Positions 26,639 to 36,058 are shown, numbered from the stretch's first letter. The stretch: 58,921 nt of DNA from Microbacterium sp. (GCA_019510305.1 JAEKKN010000033.1:1-58921); one strand, 5' to 3'. Numbers and translations are program-made. The notes: generated from the sequence alone by a model not told the origin.

Positions 26639-28039
26639 CTACTGCGGAGACAGTCGGCGCAACCGTCCGGCGGTGACCGCGAAAGCGATCGCCAGCAGCA
26701 CGTTCAGCAGCAGGCACGCGGCGAACCCGGCGCCTCCCGCGGCCGAGAACACGTCGGCGAGCACGGCGATCACGGCGACGCCCACGGCGAGTCCCGCCTG
26801 TTGGACCGTGGCGAGAAGACCGCTCGCCATGCCGGCCAGCTCATGCGGCAGCGAACCCATGATCGTGCCGATGAGCGGCGTGTACATCAGCGCCTGCGCG
26901 AATCCGAGCAGAAGCAGCGCGGGCTGCATGCCGAGCATCGACGGCGCCGGCCACTCGAGCCACACCATGAGGCCGATCGCGAGCAGCGCGACGGCCTGCA
27001 CGATGGCGGACGCCCGCATGAGACTCGGCGCACCGAACCGGATCGCGAGTTGCGGCGACAGGAGCGTGCCGGTGATGAAGGCTCCGGCGAACGGCGCCAG
27101 GGAGATGCCGACCGCGAGAGGGTCGAGCCCGAGCCGGGCGGATGCCGTGGAGGAGAACAGGAAGACGAAGGCGCCGTACCCGGTGAAGAACAGGGCGGTG
27201 AGAAGGAGACCGACTCGCAGCATCGGAGTGCGGAGGACATCTCGGGGCAGCAGCGCCCTGTGCGAGGGGAGGCGGCGCTCCCACGCGGTGAGCACGATTG
27301 CGGCGAGCAGTGACGCTGCGAGGGAGGCTGCCGTCCACCACGGCCAGCCCAGGCTCCGACCGAGCCCGAGGGGAACGAGGAGCGCCACGATGGCTGTCGC
27401 GAGGAGGATGCTGCCGAACACGTCGATGCCCGGCTCCGAGGGCGAGCGCGTCTCGGGGATCAGCCCGGTCACGCACAGGACGACGATCGCGAGCACCCCG
27501 ATGGCGGCGAAGGCGAGGCGCCAGGAGCTCGGACCCAGAGCGGCGAGAGCACCCGCACCGATCTGGCCGACCGTGGTGCCGACGCCCAGCACGGCGGCGT
27601 AGATCGAGGTGAGCCGGGTCCGTCTGGTGCCCGACGTGGTCGCCTGGATCGTGGTGAGCGCCTGCGGCAGCAGGAGTCCGGTCGCCACACCCTGAGCCGC
27701 GCGCACCACGAGCAGACCGGCCAGACCCGGAACCAGGCTCACGGCGAGCGATGTGAGGGCGAGCAGGACGAGCCCGGCCCGGAACAGCCGTCGCCGTCCC
27801 AGGCGATCGCCGAGCCGTCCGCCGAGGACGAGCACGGCCGCGAACCCCGCCGAGAACAACGCCACGAAGAGCCCGGCGGCACCGGCATCCGCTCCCACCT
27901 CCGTCGCCACGGACGGGGCGACGATCGTCGCCGCGCCGAAGATCACGTTGGCGAGCACGGTTCCTCCGAGAAGCGCGGTCGCCCCTGCGTCGGTCAGGCC
28001 GTCGGAACTCGCTCGTGGAAGGGAGATGGTCTGGGTCAT
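26639..28039 (-). CDS. MFS drug-efflux-type transporter
   Basis: 466 residues, about 12-14 hydrophobic segments, drug:H+ antiporter-like. Motif A is GGRLGDRLGRRRLFRAG after the second helix, and motif C-like Gly-rich stretch GVGTTVGQIGAGALA follows. I start at ATG 28039 (MTQTISLP); ATG 28063, adding eight residues, is possible. The hexamer GAATCT lies six bases before ATG 28039 on the minus strand and could be a leaderless -10. The gene is divergent from an HTH regulator 57 bases away, the usual arrangement of an efflux pump and its local regulator. Substrates not predictable. Confidence 0.82.
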   Translation of the reverse strand: MTQTISLPRASSDGLTDAGATALLGGTVLANVIFGAATIVAPSVATEVGADAGAAGLFVALFSAGFAAVLVLGGRLGDRLGRRRLFRAGLVLLALTSLAVSLVPGLAGLLVVRAAQGVATGLLLPQALTTIQATTSGTRRTRLTSIYAAVLGVGTTVGQIGAGALAALGPSSWRLAFAAIGVLAIVVLCVTGLIPETRSPSEPGIDVFGSILLATAIVALLVPLGLGRSLGWPWWTAASLAASLLAAIVLTAWERRLPSHRALLPRDVLRTPMLRVGLLLTALFFTGYGAFVFLFSSTASARLGLDPLAVGISLAPFAGAFITGTLLSPQLAIRFGAPSLMRASAIVQAVALLAIGLMVWLEWPAPSMLGMQPALLLLGFAQALMYTPLIGTIMGSLPHELAGMASGLLATVQQAGLAVGVAVIAVLADVFSAAGGAGFAACLLLNVLLAIAFAVTAGRLRRLSPQ

Positions 28040-28083
28040 GAGACCAGATTCGTCCTCATTCATCCAGGTATCCAGAGCGTGCT

Positions 28084-28089
28084 TATCAT
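28084..28089 (+). promoter_or_regulatory. -10 box (TATCAT), leaderless start
   Basis: TATCAT ends seven bases before ATG 28097 in the 57-base divergent region between exporter and regulator, and favours that start over GTG 28079 or ATG 28088, which lie within or before the box. Confidence 0.5.
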
Positions 28090-28096
28090 GGTATTG

Positions 28097-29011
28097 ATGA
28101 TGACAGCGGACAGCACGGCCACCGCCCGGCATGAGCTCGGAGCCTTTCTCCGCAATCGGAGAGAGAGGCTCAGTCCTGCGCAGGTGTCCCTTCCGCCTGG
28201 AGGCCGCAGGCGCACCCCGGGACTGCGCCGCGAAGAAGTCGCCGTCCTGGCCGGGGTGGGCGTCACCTGGTACACGTGGCTCGAGCAGGGCCGGGACATC
28301 CGCCCGTCCCCGGCCGTACTCGATGCGATCGCCGGGGCGCTGCGCCTCGATCTCGAGGAACGCGAACACCTCTGGGTGCTCGCGACCGGCCACGCAGCAC
28401 CAGGCGCGCCGCTGTCGTCGATGTGCGAGGTGGTGACCGCCGACCACCTCGCGCTGCTCGCCACGCTCATGCCGCTCCCCGCCTGCATCCAGACCGCGAC
28501 ATACGACATCCTCGCCAGCAACGCGGCCTATCGCTTTCTCATCGACGACCTCGATGCCGTGCCCGTCGCCGACCGCAACTGCATGGTGCGGGCGTTCCTC
28601 GATCCGGTCTGGCAGCGCTCCTACGGCGACTACGACGCGGTCACGACCCGCATGGTCGCGCGACTGCACGCCGCGATGGCCGAGCATCTGGACGATCCGG
28701 CCTGGACCGGGCTGGTCGAGAGGATGCGCACGGAATCCACTCGCTTCGACGCGCTGTGGCAGTCCGGCGAGATCGCTCGGGACACTCCCCATGAGCAGGT
28801 GTTCCGCCATACCCGCGCCGGGTCGGTGCACGTGCGCTTCGTGCCGCTCTGGATAGATCGGGCGCGTTCGGTTCAGATCAAAGTCCTCCAGCCCGTCGAT
28901 GCGTCCAGCGCGGAGGCCTTCGCCCGGATGGCGGCCGAACTCCACGACTCACCCGTCGTCACCGCGCGTCCGAAGGTGGCGGCGCGGCTCGAGTCCGCCC
29001 TCGTCGCCTGA
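28097..29011 (+). CDS. XRE/MmyB-type transcriptional regulator
   Basis: 304 residues. An N-terminal helix-turn-helix (about 8-80) begins LGAFLRNRRERLSP and contains TPGLRREEVAVLAGVGVTWYTWLEQGR. A C-terminal ligand-binding domain of the MmyB type carries the typical AAYRFLIDDL and RNCMVRAFLDP blocks. Such regulators often bind small hydrophobic ligands and sit next to the genes they control, here the divergent MFS exporter, which is the probable target. ATG 28097 or 28100 are both possible; the -10 spacing favours 28097. Confidence 0.85.
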   Translation: MMTADSTATARHELGAFLRNRRERLSPAQVSLPPGGRRRTPGLRREEVAVLAGVGVTWYTWLEQGRDIRPSPAVLDAIAGALRLDLEEREHLWVLATGHAAPGAPLSSMCEVVTADHLALLATLMPLPACIQTATYDILASNAAYRFLIDDLDAVPVADRNCMVRAFLDPVWQRSYGDYDAVTTRMVARLHAAMAEHLDDPAWTGLVERMRTESTRFDALWQSGEIARDTPHEQVFRHTRAGSVHVRFVPLWIDRARSVQIKVLQPVDASSAEAFARMAAELHDSPVVTARPKVAARLESALVA

Positions 29012-29032
29012 CGCCGCGTCCCATCCCGCACG

Positions 29033-29093
29033 GGTTTCGGTCTCGTTACGGTTTCGGGCACCCCCTCGGCATCCGGGTGCATGCATGTGCATG
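29033..29093 (+). promoter_or_regulatory. Direct repeats upstream of a peptide-binding lipoprotein gene
   Basis: GGTTTCGG occurs at 29033-29040 and 29050-29057, and GTGCATG at 29077-29083 and 29087-29093 (10 bases, one helical turn apart), in the 139-base gap before the substrate-binding gene. They look like regulator sites, but the regulator is unknown. Confidence 0.3.
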
Positions 29094-29150
29094 ATGGTGC
29101 GATGAGCCCGTCCACCAGACGAGGCTGCACCTTCACAGATGGGGAGATTC

Positions 29151-30788
29151 ATGTCTCTGCGTAAAAACACGCGAAGCCGCCTCGGCCTCGCCGTCGGCGC
29201 CCTCGGCGTCGCATCCCTGGTCCTCGCCGGCTGCGCAGCCGGCGGCGGCGACAACGGCGGGGGCGGCGGTGACGCCAAGGGCGGCGACATCATCGTCGGC
29301 ACCACCGACAAGGTCACCACTCTCGACCCGGCCGGATCCTACGACAACGGTTCGCTCGCCGTGCAGATCCAGGTGTTCCCGTACCTGGTCAACACCGACT
29401 ACAACAGCAACGAGGTCGTCCCCGACCTCGCCGAGTCGGCCGAGTTCACCTCGCCGACCGAGTACACGGTGACCCTTCCCAAGGGTCTGAAGTGGGCCAA
29501 CGGCAACGACCTCACCTCGTCCGACGTGAAGTTCTCGTTCGAGCGCAACATCAAGATCGCCGATCCGAACGGCGCATCGAGCCTGCTCTACAACCTCGAC
29601 AGCGTCGAGGCCCCCGACGACACCACGGTCGTCTTCCACCTGAAGACCGAGAACGACCAGGTGTTCCCGTTCATCCTCACGAGCTTCCCCGGCGCGATCG
29701 TCGACGACGAGGTCTTCTCGGCCGACGCCCTCACCTCGGATGACGACATCGTCAAGGCAAACGCCTTCGGCGGGGCGTACGTGATCTCCTCGTACGACTT
29801 CAACAAGACCGTCGAGTTCACGCCGAACGAGAACTACAAGGGACTGATCGACGCGCCGGTCAACAACAGCGTGGTGCTCAGCTACTTCGCCGAGTCCTCG
29901 AACCTGAAGCTCGCCGTGCAGCAGGGCGATGTCGACGTCGCCTACCGCAGCCTGTCGGCCACCGACGTCGAAGACCTCAGCGGCAACGACAAGGTCAAGG
30001 TCGTCGACGGGCCCGGCGGCGAGATCCGCTACATCGTGTTCAACTTCAACACGCAGCCGTACGGTGCGACGACCGCCGAGGCCGACCCGGCCAAGGCCCT
30101 CGCCGTTCGCCAGGCCGTGGCCGACCTCGTCGACCGCGACGCCATCTCGGAGCAGGTCTACAAGGGCACCTACACCCCGCTGTACTCGTACGTCCCCGAG
30201 GGCTTCGCGGGCGCGACCGAAGCGCTGAAGGGCCTCTACGGCGACGGAAACGGCGCCCCGGATGCCGACAAGGCGAAGTCGACCCTCGAGGCCGCCGGCG
30301 TCACCACTCCGGTGAAGCTGAGCCTGCAGTACAGCCCCGACCACTACGGCCCCTCGTCGGGTGACGAGTACGCCCTGGTCAAGTCGCAGCTCGAGGACTC
30401 GGGTCTGTTCGAGGTCGACCTGAAGTCGACCGAGTGGGTGCAGTACTCCGAGGACCGCACGGCTGACGTGTACCCGGCGTACCAGCTGGGCTGGTTCCCG
30501 GACTACTCCGACGCAGACAACTACCTCACGCCCTTCTTCCTCAAGGAGAACTTCCTGGGCAACCACTACGACAACCCCGAGGTCAACGACCTGATCCTCA
30601 AGCAGGCCGTCGAGCCGGATGCCGCGACGCGTACGGCTGACATCGAGAAGATCCAGGAGCTCGTCGCCGGCGACCTGTCGACGGTTCCGCTGCTCCAGGG
30701 CGCTCAGGTGGCCGTCGCAGGCACCGACGTCGACGGCGTGACCCTCGACGCATCGTTCAAGCTGCGGTTCGCCTCCATCACCAAGTAG
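29151..30788 (+). CDS. ABC transporter substrate-binding lipoprotein, peptide/nickel type (family 5)
   Basis: 545 residues. Type II signal peptide with lipobox LVLAGC (Cys28) followed by a Gly-rich linker; then an SBP_bac_5 protein with DKVTTLDPAGSYDN near the start, VTLPKGLKWANGNDLTSSDVKFSFERN, and VRQAVADLVDRDAISEQVYKG. Captures oligopeptides or similar ligands outside the membrane for the importer encoded downstream. ATG 29151 is chosen because GGGGAGA lies three bases upstream and would be inside the protein if ATG 29139 were used. First gene of a four-gene operon. Confidence 0.9.
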   Translation: MSLRKNTRSRLGLAVGALGVASLVLAGCAAGGGDNGGGGGDAKGGDIIVGTTDKVTTLDPAGSYDNGSLAVQIQVFPYLVNTDYNSNEVVPDLAESAEFTSPTEYTVTLPKGLKWANGNDLTSSDVKFSFERNIKIADPNGASSLLYNLDSVEAPDDTTVVFHLKTENDQVFPFILTSFPGAIVDDEVFSADALTSDDDIVKANAFGGAYVISSYDFNKTVEFTPNENYKGLIDAPVNNSVVLSYFAESSNLKLAVQQGDVDVAYRSLSATDVEDLSGNDKVKVVDGPGGEIRYIVFNFNTQPYGATTAEADPAKALAVRQAVADLVDRDAISEQVYKGTYTPLYSYVPEGFAGATEALKGLYGDGNGAPDADKAKSTLEAAGVTTPVKLSLQYSPDHYGPSSGDEYALVKSQLEDSGLFEVDLKSTEWVQYSEDRTADVYPAYQLGWFPDYSDADNYLTPFFLKENFLGNHYDNPEVNDLILKQAVEPDAATRTADIEKIQELVAGDLSTVPLLQGAQVAVAGTDVDGVTLDASFKLRFASITK

Positions 30789-30798
30789 CATCACGATC

Positions 30799-30845
30799 AC
30801 GACCCCGTCCGCTTCCGCTCGCCGAGTCGAAGAGGGCGGGGTCGT
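30799..30845 (+). terminator. Intercistronic hairpin after the binding-protein gene
   Basis: ACGACCCCGTCC (30799-30810) pairs with GGGCGGGGTCGT (30834-30845) with one G-U. It probably stabilises or attenuates the mRNA so that more binding protein than permease is made. Confidence 0.5.
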
Positions 30846-30869
30846 TGATATGCGCGAAGGACCCCTCAC

Positions 30870-31976
30870 ATGACGAGCAACGTCGCTGCGTCGTCCGCCG
30901 GGACAACCCCGGCCGACGGCCTCCCGCCCGCCCGCACAGCCCGCCGCAGATCCGGCGGAACCTCGCTGGGGCGCTACATCCTCATCCGCTTCCTCCTGAT
31001 GATCCCCACCGTGCTGATCCTGGTCACGGTCGTCTTCTTCCTGATCCGGCTCACCGGCGATCCGATCACCACCGCTCTGGGCGGACAGCTGACACCCGCG
31101 CAGCTCGCCGAGCGCATCCACGCCGCGGGCTACGACCGCCCCGTGCTGGTGCAGTACTTCGAATACCTGGGTCAGATCCTGACCTTCGACTTCGGGACCA
31201 CGCTCACGGGCAACCGGATGCCCGTGACAGAGGTGCTCGTCACGTACGGCAGCGCCACGCTCGAGCTCGTGATCTACGCGCTGATCGTCGCGTTCGTCGT
31301 CGGCATCCCCCTCGGCATGGTCGCGGCCGCCAAGCGCGACCGCTGGCCCGACGCATCGCTGCGGGTCTCGGCGATCCTCTTCTACGCCACACCGGTGTTC
31401 TTCTCGGGCCTCGTCGCCAAGCTGATCTTCTCGGTGTGGCTGGGTTGGCTGCCCGTCTCCGGCCGCGCGAACGTGCGCACCGAGATCGCGCTGAGCAAGG
31501 AGGGGACCGGCATCTACCTCATCGACGCGATCGCCTCGGGCAACCCGGCATACGTGCAGGACGTGCTGCTGCACGCGATCCTCCCCGCAGCGACTCTGGG
31601 TCTGCTCACGGCGGGTATCTTCCTGCGCCTCGTGCGCACGAACCTGATCGGCACGTACAACATGCCCTACATCGACGCGGCCCGCTCGCGCGGCGTCAGC
31701 GAAGGGCGCCTGGTCCGCACGCACGCGTACCGTCCGGCCCTGATCCCGATCATCACCGTGATCGGGCTGCAGATCGCGCTGATGCTCGGCGGCGCCGTGC
31801 TCACCGAGACGACGTTCGAGTGGAAGGGGCTCGGCTTCCAGCTGGCCGCCTACCTCGGCGCACGCGACTTCGTCGCGGTGCAGGGCATCGTCGCGATGAT
31901 CGCCGTGATCGTCGCCGTCACCAACTTCGTGGTCGACATCATCGCCGCGTTCGTCGACCCGAGGGTGAGGTACTGA
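30870..31976 (+). CDS. Oligopeptide-type ABC transporter permease (DppB/OppB-like)
   Basis: 368 residues. After a 30-residue cytoplasmic tail it has six hydrophobic helices. The DppB-type start YILIRFLLMIPTVLILVTVVFFLIRLTGDP is followed by the extracellular loop and the EAA-like coupling loop PYIDAARSRGVSEGRLVRTH, which contacts the ATPase. It pairs with the permease one base after its stop codon. A typical DppB is about 310-340 residues, so the N-terminal extension is somewhat long; internal starts cannot be excluded. Confidence 0.9.
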   Translation: MTSNVAASSAGTTPADGLPPARTARRRSGGTSLGRYILIRFLLMIPTVLILVTVVFFLIRLTGDPITTALGGQLTPAQLAERIHAAGYDRPVLVQYFEYLGQILTFDFGTTLTGNRMPVTEVLVTYGSATLELVIYALIVAFVVGIPLGMVAAAKRDRWPDASLRVSAILFYATPVFFSGLVAKLIFSVWLGWLPVSGRANVRTEIALSKEGTGIYLIDAIASGNPAYVQDVLLHAILPAATLGLLTAGIFLRLVRTNLIGTYNMPYIDAARSRGVSEGRLVRTHAYRPALIPIITVIGLQIALMLGGAVLTETTFEWKGLGFQLAAYLGARDFVAVQGIVAMIAVIVAVTNFVVDIIAAFVDPRVRY

Positions 31977-31977
31977 C

Positions 31978-32973
31978 ATGGCAAAGCCCTCGCTCTTCGA
32001 CCGTCTTCCGGTGATCCATCAGCTGCGACAGAGCGTCGGTCTGCAGCGCGGCATGCTCGTCGCAGGTCTCGTGCTGACCGGTCTCTTCCTGATCACCGCT
32101 CTCTTCGCGCCGTGGCTCGCCCCGTACAGCTACGACCAGCTCAAGGGCGCCGACGGCAACTTCGGCGCCCAGCAGGCGCCGAGCGGAGCGCACCTGCTCG
32201 GCACCACCGTCGGCGGCTACGACGTGCTCTCCCGTGTCATCTGGGGATCGCGCACCGCACTGCTCGTCATCGTCGTCGCGGTCGCGCTCTCGGTCGTGAT
32301 CGGCGTGCTGCTCGGCCTCGTCTCTGGATACCTCGGCGGCTGGGTCGACCGCGTGCTCGTGGTGGTCGCCGACGCGATCTACGCCTTCCCCACCCTGCTG
32401 CTCGCGATCGTCGCGGCCATCGCGATCAGCGGCGGCCAGTCGGGACTCTGGCCCGGCGTGCTCGCCGCGGCGATCTCGATCACCGTGGTCTTCGTGCCGC
32501 AGTACTTCCGCGTCGTGCGCTCCGAGGTTCTGCGCGTGAAGGCCGAGGCCTTCGTCGAGTCGGCGCGGGTCATCGGCGCGTCCACGAGCAGGATCATGTT
32601 CCGCCACGTGCTGCGCAACTCCACCCGGACCCTGCCGCTCATCGTGACCCTCAACGCGGCCGAGGCCATCTCGACCCTCGCCGCGCTCGGCTTCCTCGGC
32701 TTCGGCATCGAGCCGACCGCGGCCGCCGAGTGGGGCTTCGACCTCAACAAGTCGATCAGCGACGTCGCGGCCGGAATCTGGTGGACGGCGATCCCGCCGG
32801 GACTCGCGATCGTGTGCGTCGTGCTCGGCATCACGCTCATCGGCGAGAGCCTGAACGATCTGGCCGATCCGCGTCTGCGCGCCCGTCGCCGGGCCGGTCG
32901 CGGCACGACGCCGGCCGATGCGGTCGCGGCGACCCAGCCGGTGACCCGAGAAGACCTGGGAGAGGTGCAGTGA
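31978..32973 (+). CDS. Oligopeptide-type ABC transporter permease (DppC/OppC-like)
   Basis: 331 residues with six hydrophobic helices. DppC-type features: APWLAPYSYDQ after helix 1, HLLGTTVGGYDVLSRVIWGSR before helix 2, and the coupling loop EAFVESARVIGASTSRIMFRHVLRN. The C-terminus has a Lys/Arg/Ala-rich tail of about 35 residues beyond LNDLADPRLR. Starts one base after the preceding stop; its own TGA overlaps the ATG of the ATPase gene (TGATG), so the genes are coupled. Confidence 0.9.
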   Translation: MAKPSLFDRLPVIHQLRQSVGLQRGMLVAGLVLTGLFLITALFAPWLAPYSYDQLKGADGNFGAQQAPSGAHLLGTTVGGYDVLSRVIWGSRTALLVIVVAVALSVVIGVLLGLVSGYLGGWVDRVLVVVADAIYAFPTLLLAIVAAIAISGGQSGLWPGVLAAAISITVVFVPQYFRVVRSEVLRVKAEAFVESARVIGASTSRIMFRHVLRNSTRTLPLIVTLNAAEAISTLAALGFLGFGIEPTAAAEWGFDLNKSISDVAAGIWWTAIPPGLAIVCVVLGITLIGESLNDLADPRLRARRRAGRGTTPADAVAATQPVTREDLGEVQ

Positions 32974-34610
32974 TGACGACAGCAGTGGACATCCGCGACC
33001 TGAACATCACGTTCGCGACCGACGGCGGCGACGTGCAGGCCGTGCGAGGCGTCACCCTCGACGTGCAGACCGGCGAGGTGCTCGCGATCGTGGGCGAGTC
33101 GGGCAGCGGAAAGACCGTGACGGCGAGGTCGATCCTCGGACTGCTGCCCGAGACGGCGATCGTGGGAGGCACGGTCATCCTGGACGGCACCGAGATCACG
33201 AGACTCGACCCTGCGGGCCTGCGCGCCGTGCGCGGGCCGAAGGCCGCCATGGTGTTCCAAGAGCCCTCGAGCGCCTTGAACCCCGTGTTCCCGGTCGGCT
33301 GGCAGCTCGCCGAAGGCCTGCGGGCGCACGGCGGCGTCAGCCGCAAGGCGGCCAGGGCGCTGGCGATCGACATGCTCCGGCGCGTCGGCATCCCCGAGCC
33401 CGAGCGCCGCGTCGACGACTATCCCCACCAGTTCTCGGGCGGACAGAAGCAGCGCATCGTGATCGCGATGGCCCTCGCGCTCAAGCCGAAGGTCATCATC
33501 GCCGACGAGCCCACCACGGCGCTCGACGTCACGGTGCAGGCGGAGATCCTCGAGCTGCTGCGCAGCCTCCGCGACGAAGAAGGCACCGCGATCGTGCTCA
33601 TCACGCACAACATGGGCGTGGTCGCCGATCTCGCGGATCGCGTCGCCGTGATGCTGAACGGCGAGCTCGTCGAGACTGCGCCTGTGGCCGAGCTGTTCGC
33701 GGCTCCGCAGCACGAGTACACCCAGCGCCTGCTGGCCGCCGTGCCGCGCCTTCTGGTCACCGACCGGCGGGCGCCGGAGACGGATGCCGCCCCGCTCGTG
33801 GTCGCGAAGGATCTCGTGATCGAGTACCCCGGCCGGTTCGGCCGCGCGGCGTTCCGCGCCGTCAAGGGAGTGAGCTTCACGCTGTCGCCCGGCGAAGTGG
33901 TGGGGCTCGTGGGCGAGAGCGGCTCGGGCAAGAGCACGATCGGCCGGGCGATCGCGGGACTCACCCCCGTGTCCGACGGTTCGCTCGAGGTGCTCGGAAT
34001 GGAGATGCTCGGCGTGCGCGAGCGGCATTTCCGGCCACTGCGCAAAGACCTCGGATTCGTGTTCCAGGATCCCGCGACGAGCTTCAACCCGCTGCTCACG
34101 ATCGCGCAGAACGTGGCGGAGCCGCTGATCGTGCACGGCATGGCCAAGGACCCGTCTGACGCGCGCCCTCGGGTCGACGAGCTGCTCGACGCGGTGCAGC
34201 TGCCCGGCGCCTTCGGCGACCGCTATCCGCATGAGCTCTCGGGCGGCCAGCGTCAGCGGGCTTCGCTGGCCCGTGCGCTCGCGCTCGATCCCAAGCTGCT
34301 GATCGCCGACGAACCCACGAGCGCGCTCGACGTGTCGGTGCAGGCCAGAGTGCTCGAGCTGTTCGGCGAGGTGCAGGAGCGCTTCGGCTTCGCGACGCTG
34401 TTCATCACGCACGACCTGGCCGTGGTCGACATGCTCGCCCACAAGGTGGTCGTGCTGCATCGCGGCGAGATCGCGGAGTACGGACGCACGGCCGACGTGC
34501 TCGGCGCCCCGAAGGACGAGTACACGAAGCGCCTGATCGCGTCGCTTCCCGTTCCCGACCCGGTGGAGCAGGCGGTGCGTCGAGCCGAATGGGCCGCGTT
34601 GCACGGGTGA
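32973..34610 (+). CDS. Fused oligopeptide ABC transporter ATPase (DppD-DppF type)
   Basis: 545 residues holding two ATPase domains in one chain. Domain 1: Walker A GESGSGKT (41-48), signature FSGGQKQR (about 154), Walker B VIIADEPTT. Domain 2: Walker A GESGSGKST (about 314), signature LSGGQRQR (about 419), Walker B LLIADEPTS. Both keep the H-loop (THNMGVV; THDLAVV). Energises import of the ligand bound by the upstream lipoprotein. GGGAGAGG precedes the start. In the second peptide importer of this window the two ATPases are separate genes. Confidence 0.93.
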   Translation: MTTAVDIRDLNITFATDGGDVQAVRGVTLDVQTGEVLAIVGESGSGKTVTARSILGLLPETAIVGGTVILDGTEITRLDPAGLRAVRGPKAAMVFQEPSSALNPVFPVGWQLAEGLRAHGGVSRKAARALAIDMLRRVGIPEPERRVDDYPHQFSGGQKQRIVIAMALALKPKVIIADEPTTALDVTVQAEILELLRSLRDEEGTAIVLITHNMGVVADLADRVAVMLNGELVETAPVAELFAAPQHEYTQRLLAAVPRLLVTDRRAPETDAAPLVVAKDLVIEYPGRFGRAAFRAVKGVSFTLSPGEVVGLVGESGSGKSTIGRAIAGLTPVSDGSLEVLGMEMLGVRERHFRPLRKDLGFVFQDPATSFNPLLTIAQNVAEPLIVHGMAKDPSDARPRVDELLDAVQLPGAFGDRYPHELSGGQRQRASLARALALDPKLLIADEPTSALDVSVQARVLELFGEVQERFGFATLFITHDLAVVDMLAHKVVVLHRGEIAEYGRTADVLGAPKDEYTKRLIASLPVPDPVEQAVRRAEWAALHG

Positions 34611-34612
34611 TC

Positions 34613-34799
34613 GCAACCGCTTGCAACCTTCATTGGCATACCATATTGAACGCGGTGCACATACGTCAGCCCCCAGCTGACCGCACTCGCTGGCGGCTCG
34701 TCCGCCATGCAGAGGAGGTCCCCAGCTTCTTCTGATCCCGAGGGGGGATGGGGTGGGCGCTAATCCCCAAAGCAGCACCCACCCCCACACTCACCCCTC
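34613..34799 (+). other. Promoter/operator with structured downstream region and no gene (candidate small RNA)
   Basis: Between the importer operon and a convergent gene are 219 non-coding bases. GCAACCGCTTGC (34613-34624) is a near-palindrome with the CG centre of LacI-family operators. It overlaps TTGCAA (34621-34626), which has an AT-rich -10 region downstream (TACCAT 34639-34644, or TATTGA 34644-34649 with a 17-base spacer). At 34740-34799 a nested hairpin forms: GAGGGG with CCCCTC, and GGGGTGGG (34750-34757) with CCCACCCC. A transcript of roughly 100-140 bases is possible. The only ATG frame inside (18 codons from 34708) has no ribosome binding site. Confidence 0.35.
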
Positions 34800-34829
34800 G
34801 GTGACCGCCTGACGCGACGTTCGCACTCC

Positions 34830-35957
34830 TCAGTGCATCGAACCGATGGCCCGCAGCGCGATCCACACGACGCCGAAAACGACAGCGACGACGATCGGCA
34901 CCCACCGGAAGCCCCGCGAGAGCCGACGGCCCTCGTGCGCCACGCCAGGGGGCGGGGTGAGCATCCCCGCCGGCGCTGCGAAGGGCAGCGCCGTGGCATC
35001 CCTCGCCTGTCCCGCAGATGAGGCGAGCGGTGGATTCGCGACCAGCAGCCGCTCGTCGCGCCACCGCGCCCACTGGTCGAGTTTCACCAGCAGAGCCCCC
35101 ACCGCGCCGAACAACCAGGCCCACGTCGCGGGGTCGAGAGTCGAGGCCTTGCGCTGCGTGTACAAGAACAGCCAGTCGTCGACGATCTCGACGTCGAGCT
35201 CGGCCGCGTTGTCGATGAAACGCGCCATGATGTCGGGTGTGAACAGGTAGAGGGCGTCGCTCTCGTACCCCTCGGGGCAGTACAGATCGAAGTACCGATC
35301 GAAGTCGCCCTCCAGCGACAGCCGCTGCGCCTTGCGGAAGGCGGCCGGCAGGTTGGATCCGAAGGAGTTGTTGCCCTTGGCATCGAGCACGATGTTCGGC
35401 AGCGGCACGTCGAGCTTCACCGCCACGTAGCCCCAGTTGTGCGTGGTCGAGTTCTTGCCCGATCCGGTCGTGTACTGGAAGTTCCCGAACTCGGCGAAGC
35501 GGGGTGTGGTGCCGCGGACGACATCGGTCGAGGCCCGGGAGCGGCCGATGCCGAAGACCATCCCCGGCAGTGGAGGGTCGGCGATCCTCGCCTCGTAGGT
35601 CATGCCGTTCGCCTGCGCGAAGCGGTTCAGGCGGTAGCGGGTCGTGCGCGCTCGACGCCAGCCGGCCAGCGAGAGCACGATGCCGAGCACGGCAGCGACG
35701 CCGATCAACGCGAAGGGGATCAGGCCGCCGCGTCCGCCGGAGACGGAGCCGGAGAGCACCGCGACCATGACGGACACGAGGACAGGCACCATGATGACCG
35801 CCGCGAGCGCGATAACGACGACGGCGATGATGGTCCTCGCGTTCATGGTCGTGGTCCCTCGTGCTCGCAGCTCGGCCGCGAAGGCCCGCACCGCCCGAGG
35901 ATCGACCGGTTCTGTGAGGGGTCGGGCGTCGAAGGTCGCCTGCGTCGGCGGTGTCAT
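34830..35957 (-). CDS. Membrane protein of unknown function
   Basis: 375 residues from ATG 35957 (ATG 35846 is an alternative with GGGA upstream; no start has a strong ribosome binding site). Two adjacent helices (about 38-70 and 78-98), a large soluble middle part with FGNFQYTTGSGKNSTTHNWGYVAVKL, LPNIVLDAKGNN and EGYESDALYLFTPDIMA, then weaker hydrophobic segments and a final helix (VPIVVAVVFGVVWIAL). The middle region resembles DUF-type membrane proteins common in Microbacteriaceae, but I cannot name the family. Divergent from another membrane protein gene 113 bases away. Confidence 0.7.
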   Translation of the reverse strand: MTPPTQATFDARPLTEPVDPRAVRAFAAELRARGTTTMNARTIIAVVVIALAAVIMVPVLVSVMVAVLSGSVSGGRGGLIPFALIGVAAVLGIVLSLAGWRRARTTRYRLNRFAQANGMTYEARIADPPLPGMVFGIGRSRASTDVVRGTTPRFAEFGNFQYTTGSGKNSTTHNWGYVAVKLDVPLPNIVLDAKGNNSFGSNLPAAFRKAQRLSLEGDFDRYFDLYCPEGYESDALYLFTPDIMARFIDNAAELDVEIVDDWLFLYTQRKASTLDPATWAWLFGAVGALLVKLDQWARWRDERLLVANPPLASSAGQARDATALPFAAPAGMLTPPPGVAHEGRRLSRGFRWVPIVVAVVFGVVWIALRAIGSMH

Positions 35958-36058
35958 CGGCGCGCCCCGACGGCGCGCAAGGCGAGATCCGTGAACCACT
36001 GCATGCGTTCACGCTACCCGCGGTGCGCCACAGCGCACGGGTGCGTCGCCGGGTGCGG

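Noticed and set aside
26639..28945. A 768-residue version of the MFS exporter
   Set aside because: The extra N-terminal 300 residues run antisense through the HTH regulator; the real protein begins MTQTISLP at 28039 (or 28063).
29133..31979. Long minus-strand open frame opposite a peptide importer
   Set aside because: It mirrors the binding-protein and permease genes, is dominated by Arg, Asp, Val and Glu, and has no family motif.
34700..34800. 6C RNA family at the G/C-rich hairpin
   Set aside because: The minus strand has one run of six C residues in a possible loop, but the second C-rich hairpin required by the 6C motif was not found.
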